This document shows, piece by piece, positions 8,732 to 18,727 of a DNA stretch of 64,000 bases. Location: positions 17,485-81,484 of the forward strand of contig JACPOU010000051.1 of assembly GCA_016191345.1 (NCBI GenBank), written 5' to 3'. Below the pieces are notes generated by a model. That model did not search any database. It was not told where the DNA came from and saw only the letters and a program-made list of their open reading frames with translations. Positions within the stretch are counted from its first letter, which is position 1. Each line of letters starts with the position of its first letter. The position numbers and the translations under genes were made by a program. The stretch comes from Chloroflexota bacterium (GTDB lineage: Bacteria; Chloroflexota; Limnocylindria; Limnocylindrales; CSP1-4).

Positions 8732-10465
8732 TCAGGACGGGGTCAGCTCGGCCTCCTGACCGTGCACGAACCGGGCGGCATGCACGCGCGCGTGGGCGAT
8801 CGCCTCGGGCGTCGACGGGAAGACGTGGGCCGGATCGGCGAGGCGATCGAAGACCCCGAGCCGGCGAAGGATCCCGGCGTGCTCCGGGCGCGTTCCCGAC
8901 AGCAGGACCGACACGTGGCGGTGCTCCAGCCGGGCGATCGTGTCGGCCAGCACGGTCGCCCCGGTCGCGTCGATCGTGGCCAGTCGCGAGAGGCGCAGCA
9001 CGACGACCCGGACGTCGCTCACCTCCGAGAGCTCCAGCAGGAACGCATGCGCGGCACCGAAGAAGAGCGGGCCGTCGAGGCGAAAGGCGACGATGTGGGC
9101 GTCGAGGAGGGCCGCCTCCTCCGCGTCGTGATCGCCCGCATCGAGCGGAATCTCGTCGAGGCGCGCGGAACTCGCGACCTGCTGGAGCGCGAAGGCACCG
9201 GCGACGACGAGGCCCAGGATCACCGCGGTCACGAGGTCGAGGGCGATCGTGGACACCGCGACGAGGACGAGGACGACGGCATCGCCGCGCGTCGATCGCA
9301 GGATCGCCGCGAGGCTGGAGACCTCGATCATCTGGATCGCGGTGGCGATCAGGACCCCGGCCAGGGCCGCGAGCGGGATCCGGCCCACCCACGGAGCGGC
9401 GACGACGACGACGCCGAGGAGCGCCAGCGACTGGGTGATCGCGGCGAGCCTCGAGCGGGCACCGGACCGGACATTCACGGCGGTGCGGGCGATCGCCGCC
9501 GTCGCCGGCACGCCGCCGAACAACGGGACGACGAGGTTGGCGATCCCCTGCCCGAAGAGCTCCCGGTCGGAGTCGTGGCGCTCGCCGATGCGCATTCCGT
9601 CGGCGACCGTCGCCGAGAGCAGGCTCTCGAGCCCGGCGAGGGCGGCGACCGCGACGGCGGGCAGGATGAGCCGGGACACGTCGATCCCCGCTGTGTCCGG
9701 GATCGCGGGCAGTCCGAGGCCCGCCGGGATTGCCCCGATCGTGGCGACCGGGAGCCCGGTGGCGCCGACCACGATCGTGGCCACGACCACGGACCCGAGG
9801 GAGACGGGTAGGCCGGGCCGGAGGCGAGCGGCGACCAGCATCGCGGCCGCGATGCCGCCGGCGATCAGGAGCGATGGCCAGGCCGGTGCCGCGCTCCACG
9901 TCCCGATCGCGTCAGCGGCGGCGAGGAGGACCGTGCGCTGACCAGGCTGGGCAGCGACGCCCAACGCGCTCGGCACCTGCTGCAGGGCGATGATGATCGC
10001 GATCCCGATCGTGAATCCCTCGACCACGGGGACCGGTACGTACCGCATCGCCCGACCCGCGCCGGCATACGCAAGGCCGATGAGGAAGACCCCGGCCAGG
10101 AGGCCGACGACGAGGATCGCCTCGACCCCGAACTGGGCCACGATCGGGACGAGGACGACCGTCATCGCGCCGGTCGGCCCGCTGACCTGGAGGTGGCTGC
10201 CGCCGAAGAGGGCGGCCAGGATCCCTGCCACGATCGCCGTGACGATGCCAGCCTCCGCCCCCCGACCCGAGGAGATCCCGAACGCGAGCGCGAGGGGGAG
10301 TGCGACGACCGCGACGGTGAGTCCGGCGATGACGTCGCGCCGCGGATGGCGGGCCATCGCCCGGAGGTCGCCGCTCCGGGGCAGGAGCGCCCGGACCCGG
10401 TCGCGCCCCGTGGCGAGCGTGGCGTCCGCACCCGCGGAGACACGGGCGGCGGCCTCGGAGATCAC
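8732..10465 (-). CDS. SulP family anion transporter with STAS domain
   Basis: RHPRRDVIAGLTVAVVALPLALAFGISSGRGAEAGI...; C-terminal STAS-like region VVVLRLSRLATIDATGATVLADTI. Confidence 0.92.
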   Translation of the reverse strand: MISEAAARVSAGADATLATGRDRVRALLPRSGDLRAMARHPRRDVIAGLTVAVVALPLALAFGISSGRGAEAGIVTAIVAGILAALFGGSHLQVSGPTGAMTVVLVPIVAQFGVEAILVVGLLAGVFLIGLAYAGAGRAMRYVPVPVVEGFTIGIAIIIALQQVPSALGVAAQPGQRTVLLAAADAIGTWSAAPAWPSLLIAGGIAAAMLVAARLRPGLPVSLGSVVVATIVVGATGLPVATIGAIPAGLGLPAIPDTAGIDVSRLILPAVAVAALAGLESLLSATVADGMRIGERHDSDRELFGQGIANLVVPLFGGVPATAAIARTAVNVRSGARSRLAAITQSLALLGVVVVAAPWVGRIPLAALAGVLIATAIQMIEVSSLAAILRSTRGDAVVLVLVAVSTIALDLVTAVILGLVVAGAFALQQVASSARLDEIPLDAGDHDAEEAALLDAHIVAFRLDGPLFFGAAHAFLLELSEVSDVRVVVLRLSRLATIDATGATVLADTIARLEHRHVSVLLSGTRPEHAGILRRLGVFDRLADPAHVFPSTPEAIAHARVHAARFVHGQEAELTPS

Positions 10466-10875
10466 CCTGGAACGGGGCTGGACGCGTCGGAGGACTCCAA
10501 CCCGGGAGCGCTGGAGGTCTCGGCGGCCGCTGCGCCTCCGAGCTCCGGCTTCAGGAGGTCCCGGTCCTCGATGAGGCCGAGCAGGATCCGCCGCGCGGCG
10601 AGAAGCAGGTCACGGACCTCCTCCACGCCGACCGAGTAGAGGACCTCGCCCCCATGCCGGCGCTGGCTCACGAGGCCGGCGCGGCGAAGCACGGCGAGCT
10701 GCTGGCTCAGGTTGCTCGGCTCGATGTCCATCCGGTCGAGCAGGTCGTGGACCGCATGCTCCCGCTCGGAGAGCAGCTCGAGGATCCGGATCCGCCCGGG
10801 ATGACCGAGCGTCCGGAAGAACTCCGCCTTGGCCTGGTAGAGGGGGACAGACATCGAGAGGCTAGTTTTGCACAT
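10462..10875 (-). CDS. ArsR family transcriptional regulator
   Basis: FFRTLGHPGRIRILELLSEREHAVHDLLDRMDIEPSNLSQQLAVLRRAGLVSQRRHGGEVLYSV; start may be 10875 or 10854; overlaps SulP gene by 4 nt. Confidence 0.88.
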   Translation of the reverse strand: MCKTSLSMSVPLYQAKAEFFRTLGHPGRIRILELLSEREHAVHDLLDRMDIEPSNLSQQLAVLRRAGLVSQRRHGGEVLYSVGVEEVRDLLLAARRILLGLIEDRDLLKPELGGAAAAETSSAPGLESSDASSPVPG

Positions 10876-11261
10876 GAATGGATCTTCACGTTGAGAGCCT
10901 GGATCGATACCGTCGATTCGGCGAGCCGATCCGCCCCCGGGCCCAGGGCCCCACGCTGATCCCGCCGCACGTCGCCCCGCCGCCCCGTCGCGCGTCGCGC
11001 GTATCGCGAGAACGCTTAGCAGCGCGCCAAACGCCGCCGAATCGCGGTCCAACGTCTCCCGGACGGCGGATTCGATGGCGCAATACGCGTCCTCGCAATC
11101 TTCGGGACGCCAGAGCGCCCCAATGGAGCTCCGGGAGCCTGCCAAGCGTGCCCGCTAAGCCTTCTTGCGATAGCAGCGTGACGACGGCGGCGAGATGGCG
11201 CGGCTGGGCTGAGGAGCGGCACGGCGAACCGTGCCCCGCTCGCGACTACGCTAGGCCTAGA

Positions 11262-11426
11262 CTCGTCTTCCAGCCGCTCGAGGTGGTTCCGGTCGGTGCT
11301 GCGGTCGGAATCAGCGCGCTGATCGCTCTCGACGGCGAGTCGAACTGGCGCGAGGGCGCCCTGCTGACGATCGGGTACGTCATCCTCGCGGTGTCGTTCT
11401 TCGAGTTCGGACGTCCGGTCGGCTGA
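11262..11426 (+). pseudogene. C-terminal fragment of a Ca2+/H+ antiporter (Cax/ChaA-like)
   Basis: LVFQPLEVVPVGAAVGISALIALDGESNWREGALLTIGYVILAVSFFEF matches the terminal helix pattern PLEVV...DGESNW.EGA; upstream body of gene absent. Confidence 0.6.
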
Positions 11427-11686
11427 CGAGGCCGTCGTCCGCGGCCTGCCGGCCGCCGAGGCGCTGGAGGCACGCGGCCCCGATACCACGTCCGCGGAGG
11501 TCGCCGGCGAATTGTCCACTCCACCCCTCCTGCACGTCCGATTTGCCACGCGGATGACCAGTTCCGCGCTGGCGCGCCTCGCCGTCAGCCGCCACCGTCA
11601 GCTTTACCCGAGGAAGCGAGGGCCTCGGGTTCCCCGCCGGCATGTTTCGGCGGCAGACCCGACCTCGAGACCGTGGAGGACAAGAG

Positions 11687-12253
11687 ATGTCTCCTCATCG
11701 CCGTGTCCGGGCAGGGTCGCTCGGAGTATCCCTGGCGATCTTGATGCTCGTCGCGTCGGCCCTGGTTGCGACAGCTTCGGCCGCAGGCAGGGGCGCCACG
11801 ACCGTCCGCGGCACGCAGTCTGCCGCCGGCACCTGCCGTGATGGCGGCTATGCCATGACCGGCTCGCTTACAGGTTGCTGGTGGGTCCTCACGTTCGAGT
11901 CGACGTCCGACCCGGACAAATCGCATTACCGGGCAACCGGCGAGGAACTTTTCGAGGGCTGCCTGGGTGATGTCTGCGGGACGTTCTCGACGACCTACTC
12001 GTTCACGGCGAAGACCGACGGTCCGTGGGCCGATGGAGCCCCCGAGATCCACGGCCGTTGCCACCATCCGGTGACGGGCGGCACCGGCGGCTTTGCCGGG
12101 GTGAGCGGTGAGCTCAGCTTCCGCGACATCGTCGACGTGTCACCGCCCTATTACCCCTATTGGGGCAACCTCCGTCTTGGCGGGAGCGTCGAAGGGGCCA
12201 CACTGGCGGCCGCGCGGACACTGTCCGACGGCGGAACGGCCGACGCCTGCTGA
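11687..12253 (+). CDS. Secreted protein of unknown function
   Basis: Signal peptide VSLAILMLVASALVATASAAG, four Cys, GG-rich C-terminal region. Confidence 0.65.
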   Translation: MSPHRRVRAGSLGVSLAILMLVASALVATASAAGRGATTVRGTQSAAGTCRDGGYAMTGSLTGCWWVLTFESTSDPDKSHYRATGEELFEGCLGDVCGTFSTTYSFTAKTDGPWADGAPEIHGRCHHPVTGGTGGFAGVSGELSFRDIVDVSPPYYPYWGNLRLGGSVEGATLAAARTLSDGGTADAC

Positions 12254-12276
12254 GCGCTGCCAGACCGCGAGCACGT

Positions 12277-12309
12277 CTGAGGCGCCGTAGCGGCCATGCG
12301 GCGCCTCAG
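12277..12309 (+). terminator. Strong hairpin downstream of secreted-protein gene
   Basis: ctgaggcgccg / cggcgcctcag perfect 11-bp stem; no U tract. Confidence 0.45.
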
Positions 12310-12368
12310 AGCCTCGGACCGAAGCGTGCGATGCTGGTCGCGTTCCGATCCACGTATCGAGGGTGATA

Positions 12369-13415
12369 ATGGCAGCGGATCGACCAAGAATCGCACTGTT
12401 TGCGTCCCCCGAGACGTCGGCATCGGTGCTCTACGGCCTGTTTGACGTGCTCATGTCAGTCGGCGCGGTTTACCCCGACATGACCACGGGCGAACCGGGC
12501 GACGCGCTGCTCGACGTCTCGATCGTGGCGGCGAGCCATGAGCCATTTCGCTGCTTCGGAAACATCCCGGTCGAGCCGCATTTCGCGATCGACGAGGTCG
12601 ATGCGGTCGACGCAGTCGTCGTATGTGACCTTTATACCTCCATCCACGAGGCGCCCCGCGGCCGGTACGGAGCCGTGATCGAATGGTTGCGGCGGCTGCA
12701 CAAGCAGGGCGCACTGATCTCGTCCGTTTGCACGGGTTCCCTTCTGCTCGCCGAATCAGGACTGCTCGACGGTCGTTCCTGCGCTGGTCACTGGGCCTAC
12801 GCCGATCTGTTCCGGACGTCCTACCCGCAGATCGGGTTCGACTCCAGCCTGGTGCTCGACCTCGCTTCCGAGGCCGATGGGGTCGTCACCGCCGGCGGCG
12901 TCACCGCGTGGCAGGACCTGACGCTCCACCTGATTACGCGCCTGTGCGGCGCCGAGCACGCGATCCGGACCGCGAAGGTCTATCTCCTTGGAGGCCATGA
13001 GGACGGTCAATTGCCGTTTGCGGCGATCGGACACTCGCGACGCAACGCCGATGCCGCAATCGGGCGATCGCTGAGCTGGATCGACGACAACATTGCCGCG
13101 GCGAACCCGGTCACGGCGATGGCCGATTCATCAGGCCTGACCAGGCGCACCTTCGCCCGCAGGTTCCGGACGGCGACCGGTAAGCGACCCATCGAATACG
13201 TCCACTCGCTCCGGATCGAACGCGCGAGGGAGTTCATCGAGTCAGGGGTCGGCCCGATCGAGGATATCGGCTACCGGGTGGGCTACGAGGATCTGACGTT
13301 CTTTCGGCGCTTGTTCCGTCGGTCGACGGGACTCACTCCAGCCGCCTACAGGCGCAGGTACGCCACGATCACTCCCCTGCGCGTCGGCGCACCGCCGATG
13401 GCGGCGAGCGCATAG
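12369..13415 (+). CDS. GlxA-like AraC family regulator (DJ-1/PfpI-like N-terminal domain)
   Basis: VCTGSLLLAESGLLDGRSCAGHWAYADLF and AraC HTH (MADSSGLTRRTFARRFRTATGKRPIEYVHSLRIERAREFIE...GYEDLTFFRRLFRRSTGLTPAAYRRR). Confidence 0.9.
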   Translation: MAADRPRIALFASPETSASVLYGLFDVLMSVGAVYPDMTTGEPGDALLDVSIVAASHEPFRCFGNIPVEPHFAIDEVDAVDAVVVCDLYTSIHEAPRGRYGAVIEWLRRLHKQGALISSVCTGSLLLAESGLLDGRSCAGHWAYADLFRTSYPQIGFDSSLVLDLASEADGVVTAGGVTAWQDLTLHLITRLCGAEHAIRTAKVYLLGGHEDGQLPFAAIGHSRRNADAAIGRSLSWIDDNIAAANPVTAMADSSGLTRRTFARRFRTATGKRPIEYVHSLRIERAREFIESGVGPIEDIGYRVGYEDLTFFRRLFRRSTGLTPAAYRRRYATITPLRVGAPPMAASA

Positions 13416-13460
13416 GCGCGTCACACGCGGCCTCGCCCGAATTCTCAGGAGGCGTTCCCG

Positions 13461-14846
13461 ATGGTGACCGAATCCGTCATCACGACCGGGCTCCGCGACA
13501 CGATCCGGGGACGCCTCATCACACCGGCCGAACCGGACTACGACACCGCTCGCCGGGTGTGGAACGGCATGATCGACCGCCGACCGAGCCACATCGTCGA
13601 GGCGGCGAATGTCGGCGACATCGCTCCCGTGATCGAGATCTCGCGGAGCAGCGGGCGGCCGCTGGCAATTCGCGGCGGCGGTCACAATGTCGCCGGCAAC
13701 GGCACCGTCGATGACGGTATCGTCCTCGACCTCGGCCGTCTCAATGGGATCGACGTGGATCCGGAAGCCCGCCTGGTCCGTGTCGGAGCAGGCGCGAGGC
13801 TCGCGGATGTCGACGCCGCGACGGAGCCGTTCGGACTGGCTGTGCCGATCGGCACCGTCTCTGGGACCGGGATCGCCGGCCTGACGCTCGGTGGCGGCGT
13901 CGGCTGGCTCACGCGCCGGTACGGACTGACGATCGACAACCTCGTCTCGGCCGAGGTCGTTCTCGCGACGGGGGATCGTGTGATCGCGAGCCCGACCGAG
14001 CACCCGGACCTGTTTTGGGGCCTGAGGGGCGGCGGCGGAAACTTCGGCGTCGTCAGCTCGTTCACGTTCCGGGCCCACCCGCTCAACCCCGACGTGTTCG
14101 CCGGCACCCTGATCTATGAGCTCCCGCGGTGGACCGAGGCACTCATGTCCTTCGCCAATCTCGCTCCCGACCTGCCCGACGATCTGACCTGCATGATCAC
14201 GTTCATGGTGCCGCCGCCTGTCTCGGAGCTCGGCGACCGCGTGCTCATGTTCCTGGGCTTCGCGTGGGCCGGCACCGACCGGATCGAGGGTGAGGCCGTA
14301 GTCGGGCGGATCCAGGCTGCGTGCCTCCCCGACGTCGCGGTTCTCGAACCCACCCGCTGGATCGCCTTCCAGTCAGCGCTTGATCCGATGCTCTCGAAAG
14401 GCGTTCGCGCCTACTGGCGGAACGCGTCGTTCGAGCGGGTCGACGCGCCGATGATCGACACGTTGGTCGAGTGGTGCGGGTCACAGACGTGGTTCGGGAC
14501 CGCCGCCGACCTTCACCACATGGGCGGCGTCTACGGCCGCGTCGGCGAGGACGACACTGCCTTTCCGACCCGATCTGCGCAGTACTGGCTCAATATCTAT
14601 GGTTACTGGCCGGCTCCTGCCGATGACGATTCGATGTCCGGCTGGGTACGCGGGCTTTCGGACGCCATGGCTCCTTACGCCATCGCCGGCCAATACATCA
14701 ATTTCCTCGGGCAGGACGCCGCGAACGCAGGGGTGAAGGCCATCGCGGCGTATGGTCCCGCGAAGCTCGAGCGTTTGACGCTCATCAAGCGCCGCTACGA
14801 TCCCGAGAACGTTTTCCGGATCAACCACAACATCCCGCCCGGGTAG
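13461..14846 (+). CDS. FAD-binding (PCMH/BBE-type) oxidoreductase
   Basis: PLAIRGGGHNVAGNGTVDDGIVLDL, GTVSGTGIAGLTLGGGVGWLTRRYGLTIDNL, C-terminal NVFRINHNIPP. Confidence 0.92.
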   Translation: MVTESVITTGLRDTIRGRLITPAEPDYDTARRVWNGMIDRRPSHIVEAANVGDIAPVIEISRSSGRPLAIRGGGHNVAGNGTVDDGIVLDLGRLNGIDVDPEARLVRVGAGARLADVDAATEPFGLAVPIGTVSGTGIAGLTLGGGVGWLTRRYGLTIDNLVSAEVVLATGDRVIASPTEHPDLFWGLRGGGGNFGVVSSFTFRAHPLNPDVFAGTLIYELPRWTEALMSFANLAPDLPDDLTCMITFMVPPPVSELGDRVLMFLGFAWAGTDRIEGEAVVGRIQAACLPDVAVLEPTRWIAFQSALDPMLSKGVRAYWRNASFERVDAPMIDTLVEWCGSQTWFGTAADLHHMGGVYGRVGEDDTAFPTRSAQYWLNIYGYWPAPADDDSMSGWVRGLSDAMAPYAIAGQYINFLGQDAANAGVKAIAAYGPAKLERLTLIKRRYDPENVFRINHNIPPG

Positions 14847-14939
14847 GTTGAAGGGGCCGGTGGCACGCCCTGGCCCAGACCGTTCCCGCGGCGCCGGAGG
14901 GGGGAGTCGACGCCACCGGACCGGTTGGGGGAGGAGGAC

Positions 14940-15185
14940 TCAGGCTGCGGCCGCCTCGGCCTCGGCGATCGGCTCGCTCGCGGGGATGGGCGTTCCATCG
15001 GTCGATTCGCCCGCACCGACCTGGACGGCCAGCGCGCCCGCAGCGGATTCCGCCTCGAAATCGTTCTTGCGCCGGCCGCTCAGCATCTCGACGTGACCGG
15101 CGACGATCTCGGTCTTCCAGTGCCGGTTGCCCTGGTCGTCGTCCCAGGAGCGGGTCTGGATCCTGCCCTCGATCGCGACCTGCAA
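14940..15185 (-). pseudogene. Single-stranded DNA-binding protein (ssb) C-terminal fragment
   Basis: VAIEGRIQTRSWDDDQGNRHWKTEIVAGHVEMLSGRRK matches the SSB beta4/5 region; N-terminal half missing, adjacent to transposase remnant. Confidence 0.7.
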
Positions 15186-15188
15186 GCG

Positions 15189-15717
15189 CTAGTGTCGCGA
15201 TTCGCTGATCGCCCGATCCTTGCGGACGGCCTTGGCGAGGATCTCGTCGGCGGTCTGGTCCACATGAATGGGGTCGAGCCGGTGTTCCAGTTGACGGTGA
15301 ACGTGTCGATCATCGAGATCAGCTCCTTCACCGAGCCGAAGCTGCCCCGCCGGATGGCCTGGCGCGTGAGGATGCCAAACCACGTCTCGATCTGGTTCAT
15401 CCAGGACGCGCTGGTCGGGGTGAAGTGGAAGGTGATCCGCGGATGACGCCTCGAGCCAGGTCTGGACATCCGGGGTCTTGTGGGTGGACGCGTTGTCGAG
15501 CACCACGTGCAGGTCGCCCTCGCGGGTGATCGCCCTGACCCAGGTTCACGCTGACCTCCGCCGCGATCCGCTTGTTCGCGACGCCATCGGCAGCGCGGAT
15601 CACGATCCGGGCCCGCTGCGCGAGCCACTGCTCGCTCGTCCGGGCGCGGACCAGACGGTCGAGAACCGCCCGTTCATCAGGACTCACGATCAACTGGGGC
15701 GCGGGAGGATGGGCCAT
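15189..15717 (-). pseudogene. IS630-type transposase remnant (internal deletion plus frameshifts)
   Basis: N-terminal MAHPPAPQLIVSPDERAVLDRLVRARTSEQWLAQRARIVIRAADGVANKRIAAEVSV; then VLDNASTHKTPDVQTW; then in another frame HPRITFHFTPTSASWMNQIETWFGILTRQAIRRGSF; then ADEILAKAVRKDRAISESRH. Confidence 0.85.
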
Positions 15718-15912
15718 GCGACGAAGCGTAGCTGCGATCATCACAATGGTCTGGTCACTTCGGTGCTGGGACACCAGGCCCTGCAGCGACGGCTCGGGGA
15801 GCGAGCCCGAGCGTGACCGGCCCGGGGCCGCGGTCATAGCCCGATCGGGTTGGTGCGGAGTGGCCATGTTGGGTCGTGGCGGGACCCGGCCGGACCGGGG
15901 AGGCTGTCCGGG

Positions 15913-17976
15913 ATGGCCGACCACGACCGCTTCGCATCAGGACCCGCCGCGCCCGCATCCGGTCGGCGGCGCCGCTGGGGTGCGCCGATCCTCGGGCTCC
16001 TCCTCGCGGCCGCGCTGGCGCTGGCCCCGACGGCCGCAGCCGCGGGCTCCATGGCTCCCGCGTGCGATGGCGTGAATCTCCGGACGAGCGCATCGACCAG
16101 TGCGACCGTCAAGGTCAGGCTGGGCCTGGCGAACACGGTGACCGTCGGCGCGACCGTGGCCGGCGGCAGCTGGAGCACGATCTGCCCGACCTCCAAGGCG
16201 GGATCGACCTGGTTCCAGGTCACCCAGGTCAACGGGACGAGCGTGACGACGCTGTATGGCGTCACGTACCTCTTTGCCGCGACCGGCGTCCTCGCCGTCA
16301 CCACACCATCGGCGCCCGCGCCGGACGCAACCGCATCGCCGTCGCCGACCCCGGCCGTCGCCCCCGTCGAGACGCCGCAACCGGCGACGACCCCCGTCCC
16401 GACCGCTGCCCCGACCGCGCCCCCGACCGCTGCCCCGACCGCCGCCCCGATCGCCGCCCCGACTGCTGCCCCGACCGCCGTCGTGGGCAGCGGCCAGAGC
16501 ATGGTGCCCGCCTGCGACGGCGCGAACCTGCGGACCAGTGCCTCGACGAGCGGAACCCTGAAGGTCAGGCTCGGCATCAACGGCAACAGCGTCGTCGTGA
16601 GCGGGACCGTGAGTGGCGGCAGCTGGAGCACCATCTGCCCGACCGCCAAGTCCGGCTCGAGCTGGTATCGCGTGACGAGCATCAACGGCGCGAGCGTCGC
16701 GACCCTCTACGGCGTATCCGCGCTCTACGCGGCGAGCGGCGTCCTGAGCTCGGGCGTCACCGCCACGACGCCGGGCGTCACCATCCTCGGGGCCAGCACG
16801 ACGTTCTTCGGCCGTGGCTACGGCCATGGCGTCGGCCTCTCCCAGTACGGGGCCCGGGGACGGGCGCTCGCCGGCCAGTCCGCGACGGAGATCCTCGCCC
16901 AGTACTTCGCCGGGACGACGGTCGGGACGATCGCCGCCGGCCAGGCCATCCGCGTCCTCGTCCTCGACGACTTCACGGCCTCGGCCGCGGCCCCGCTGCT
17001 GATCTACGGCCGCGGCGGAGACTGGGAGATCGCCGGCATCGGCACCAGCTTCCCCGCCGACGCCCGGCTCCGGATGATCCCGACGACCAGCGGCACCACC
17101 ACGACCTGGCGGGCAATCGTCGACACGACGGCCGGTGCCGTGCTCTACAGCGGTCCCGTCCCGTCCGACAGCCGGATCCGCTCGAAGGTCGCGGGGGGCA
17201 GCATCCAGCTCTACTCGAAGCCCTCCACCTACGACCGCTATCGCGGCACGCTGCGCGTCCTCGCGACGGGCGCCCGCGTCGACGTCATCAACGAGCTGGA
17301 CCTCGAGACGTACCTGCGCGGCGTCGTCCCGGCGGAGATGCCCTCGACGTGGCCGGCCGAGGCCCGGGCGGCCCAGACGATCGTGGCCCGGTCATATGCC
17401 GCCGTGCGCCTCCGTCCGGCAACCGGCACGTTCGACGTCTACGACGACACGCGGTCCCAGGTCTACGGCGGCATGATGCGGGAGACCCTCGCCGCCGACG
17501 CCACGGTGCTCGCGACCGCGAACCAGGTCGTGAAGGCCGGCGCCGCCGTCGCGAACACGTACTTCCACTCGACCGGCGGCGGCGCGACGGAGAACAACGA
17601 GTATGTCTTCAACGCGTCGAGCGGCGCGGTCACGTCCACGCCGCTCGCGTACCTCCGCGGCTCGCCGGACCGGGACCAGGCCGGCGTCCCGTATGACGCC
17701 GGCGCGCCCGTTGCCACGTGGCAGACGAAGGCGTACTCCGTCGCGGCACTCTCGGCGATCTTCGGCGCCGATGCGCGAACGAGCGTCGGCACGCTCGTGG
17801 GCTTCGACTTCCGGAACCGCGGCGTCTCGGGGCGCCTCATCAGCGTCACGGTGATCGGCTCCACGGCGACGAAGACCGTGTCGGGCAACGTGTTCATCGC
17901 CGTGTTCAACGCTCGCAGGCCGCTCGCCGACCCGCCGCTCCGGAGCACGCTCCTCGCGGTCACGCCGATCCCGTAG
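15913..17976 (+). CDS. SpoIID/LytB domain secreted protein with two SH3-like repeats
   Basis: Two repeats MxPACDGxNLRTSASTS...GSWSTICPT; GRGYGHGVGLSQYGARGRAL; LDLETYLRGVVPAEMPSTWPAEARAAQTIVARSYA. Confidence 0.9.
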   Translation: MADHDRFASGPAAPASGRRRRWGAPILGLLLAAALALAPTAAAAGSMAPACDGVNLRTSASTSATVKVRLGLANTVTVGATVAGGSWSTICPTSKAGSTWFQVTQVNGTSVTTLYGVTYLFAATGVLAVTTPSAPAPDATASPSPTPAVAPVETPQPATTPVPTAAPTAPPTAAPTAAPIAAPTAAPTAVVGSGQSMVPACDGANLRTSASTSGTLKVRLGINGNSVVVSGTVSGGSWSTICPTAKSGSSWYRVTSINGASVATLYGVSALYAASGVLSSGVTATTPGVTILGASTTFFGRGYGHGVGLSQYGARGRALAGQSATEILAQYFAGTTVGTIAAGQAIRVLVLDDFTASAAAPLLIYGRGGDWEIAGIGTSFPADARLRMIPTTSGTTTTWRAIVDTTAGAVLYSGPVPSDSRIRSKVAGGSIQLYSKPSTYDRYRGTLRVLATGARVDVINELDLETYLRGVVPAEMPSTWPAEARAAQTIVARSYAAVRLRPATGTFDVYDDTRSQVYGGMMRETLAADATVLATANQVVKAGAAVANTYFHSTGGGATENNEYVFNASSGAVTSTPLAYLRGSPDRDQAGVPYDAGAPVATWQTKAYSVAALSAIFGADARTSVGTLVGFDFRNRGVSGRLISVTVIGSTATKTVSGNVFIAVFNARRPLADPPLRSTLLAVTPIP
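16402..16482 (+). repeat. 12-nt degenerate tandem repeat encoding PTAA(P) linker
   Basis: Repeated gaccgctgcccc units encode PTAAPTAPPTAAPTAAPIAAPTAAPTA. Confidence 0.8.
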
Positions 17977-18125
17977 CGCCTGGGCGGGGGCCCGTCGGGA
18001 TCCGTGGTATGGTGCCTTCGCAACGGCGCCACCTGGGCGCCATCAGACGCGGCAAGACGATCACTCCCTCTCAACGGTTCACGGCGAGACAGGTTCGCTG
18101 GGCCGCATGAGAAGGAGTTTTTTCT

Positions 18126-18500
18126 TTGTTCACGAATGACAAGACGCTGATCTGTGCCGACTGCGGCCAGGAGTTCGTCTTCACGGCGAGCGAGCAGCAG
18201 TTCTACACGGATCGCGGCTTCAGCGAGCCGCGGCGGTGTGCGTCGTGCCGGGCCATCAAGAAGGCCCAGCGCGGTGATTCCGGCGGCAGCTCGTACAGCT
18301 CCGGCGGCGGCTACTCGTCCGGCGGCAGCGGCTACGGCAACGGCGGCGGCTACGGCGGCGGCGAGAGCCGCGGCGCGCGCGAGATGTTCTCGGCGACCTG
18401 CTCCAGCTGCGGCAAGGAAGCGCGGGTCCCGTTCCGCCCGAACGGCTCCAAGCCCGTCTACTGCTCGGACTGCTTCAGCACCCAGCGCGCGACGTACTGA
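18126..18500 (+). CDS. Zinc-ribbon (CxxC ... CxxC) protein with Gly/Ser/Tyr-rich linker, TTG start
   Basis: LICADCGQEFVFTASEQQFYTDRGFSEPRRCASCR ... SATCSSCGKEARVPFRPNGSKPVYCSDCF; SD GAAGGAG. Confidence 0.85.
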   Translation: MFTNDKTLICADCGQEFVFTASEQQFYTDRGFSEPRRCASCRAIKKAQRGDSGGSSYSSGGGYSSGGSGYGNGGGYGGGESRGAREMFSATCSSCGKEARVPFRPNGSKPVYCSDCFSTQRATY

Positions 18501-18536
18501 GCCACGGCCCGCCCTTGGGCCGGCCCGTATCCCAGG

Positions 18537-18567
18537 CCGCGCCCGGCGACATCGCCGGGCGCGGTTT
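18537..18567 (+). terminator. Rho-independent terminator
   Basis: ccgcgcccggcg / cgccgggcgcgg 12-bp stem then TTT. Confidence 0.8.
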
Positions 18568-18727
18568 CCATTCCCAACTCGATCAACCCTCGATGAGCGG
18601 GTCCTTGACGACGTTCTCGGCGAGGAACCAGGCCAGCGTCTCGTGGCGCGCAGGACGTCGGCCCGCAGCGGCTGCGTCGGCCTCGCGCTCCATCGCCTCC
18701 CTCGGCCCCGCGCACATTACGAAGGAG

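Noticed and set aside
7149-9899. 916-aa minus-strand ORF
   Set aside because: Alternative-frame read through MttB and SulP genes, Arg/Pro-rich without domains
15720-15830. N-terminal half of ssb beyond the IS630 remnant
   Set aside because: No SSB-like N-terminal sequence found in any minus-strand frame of this stretch
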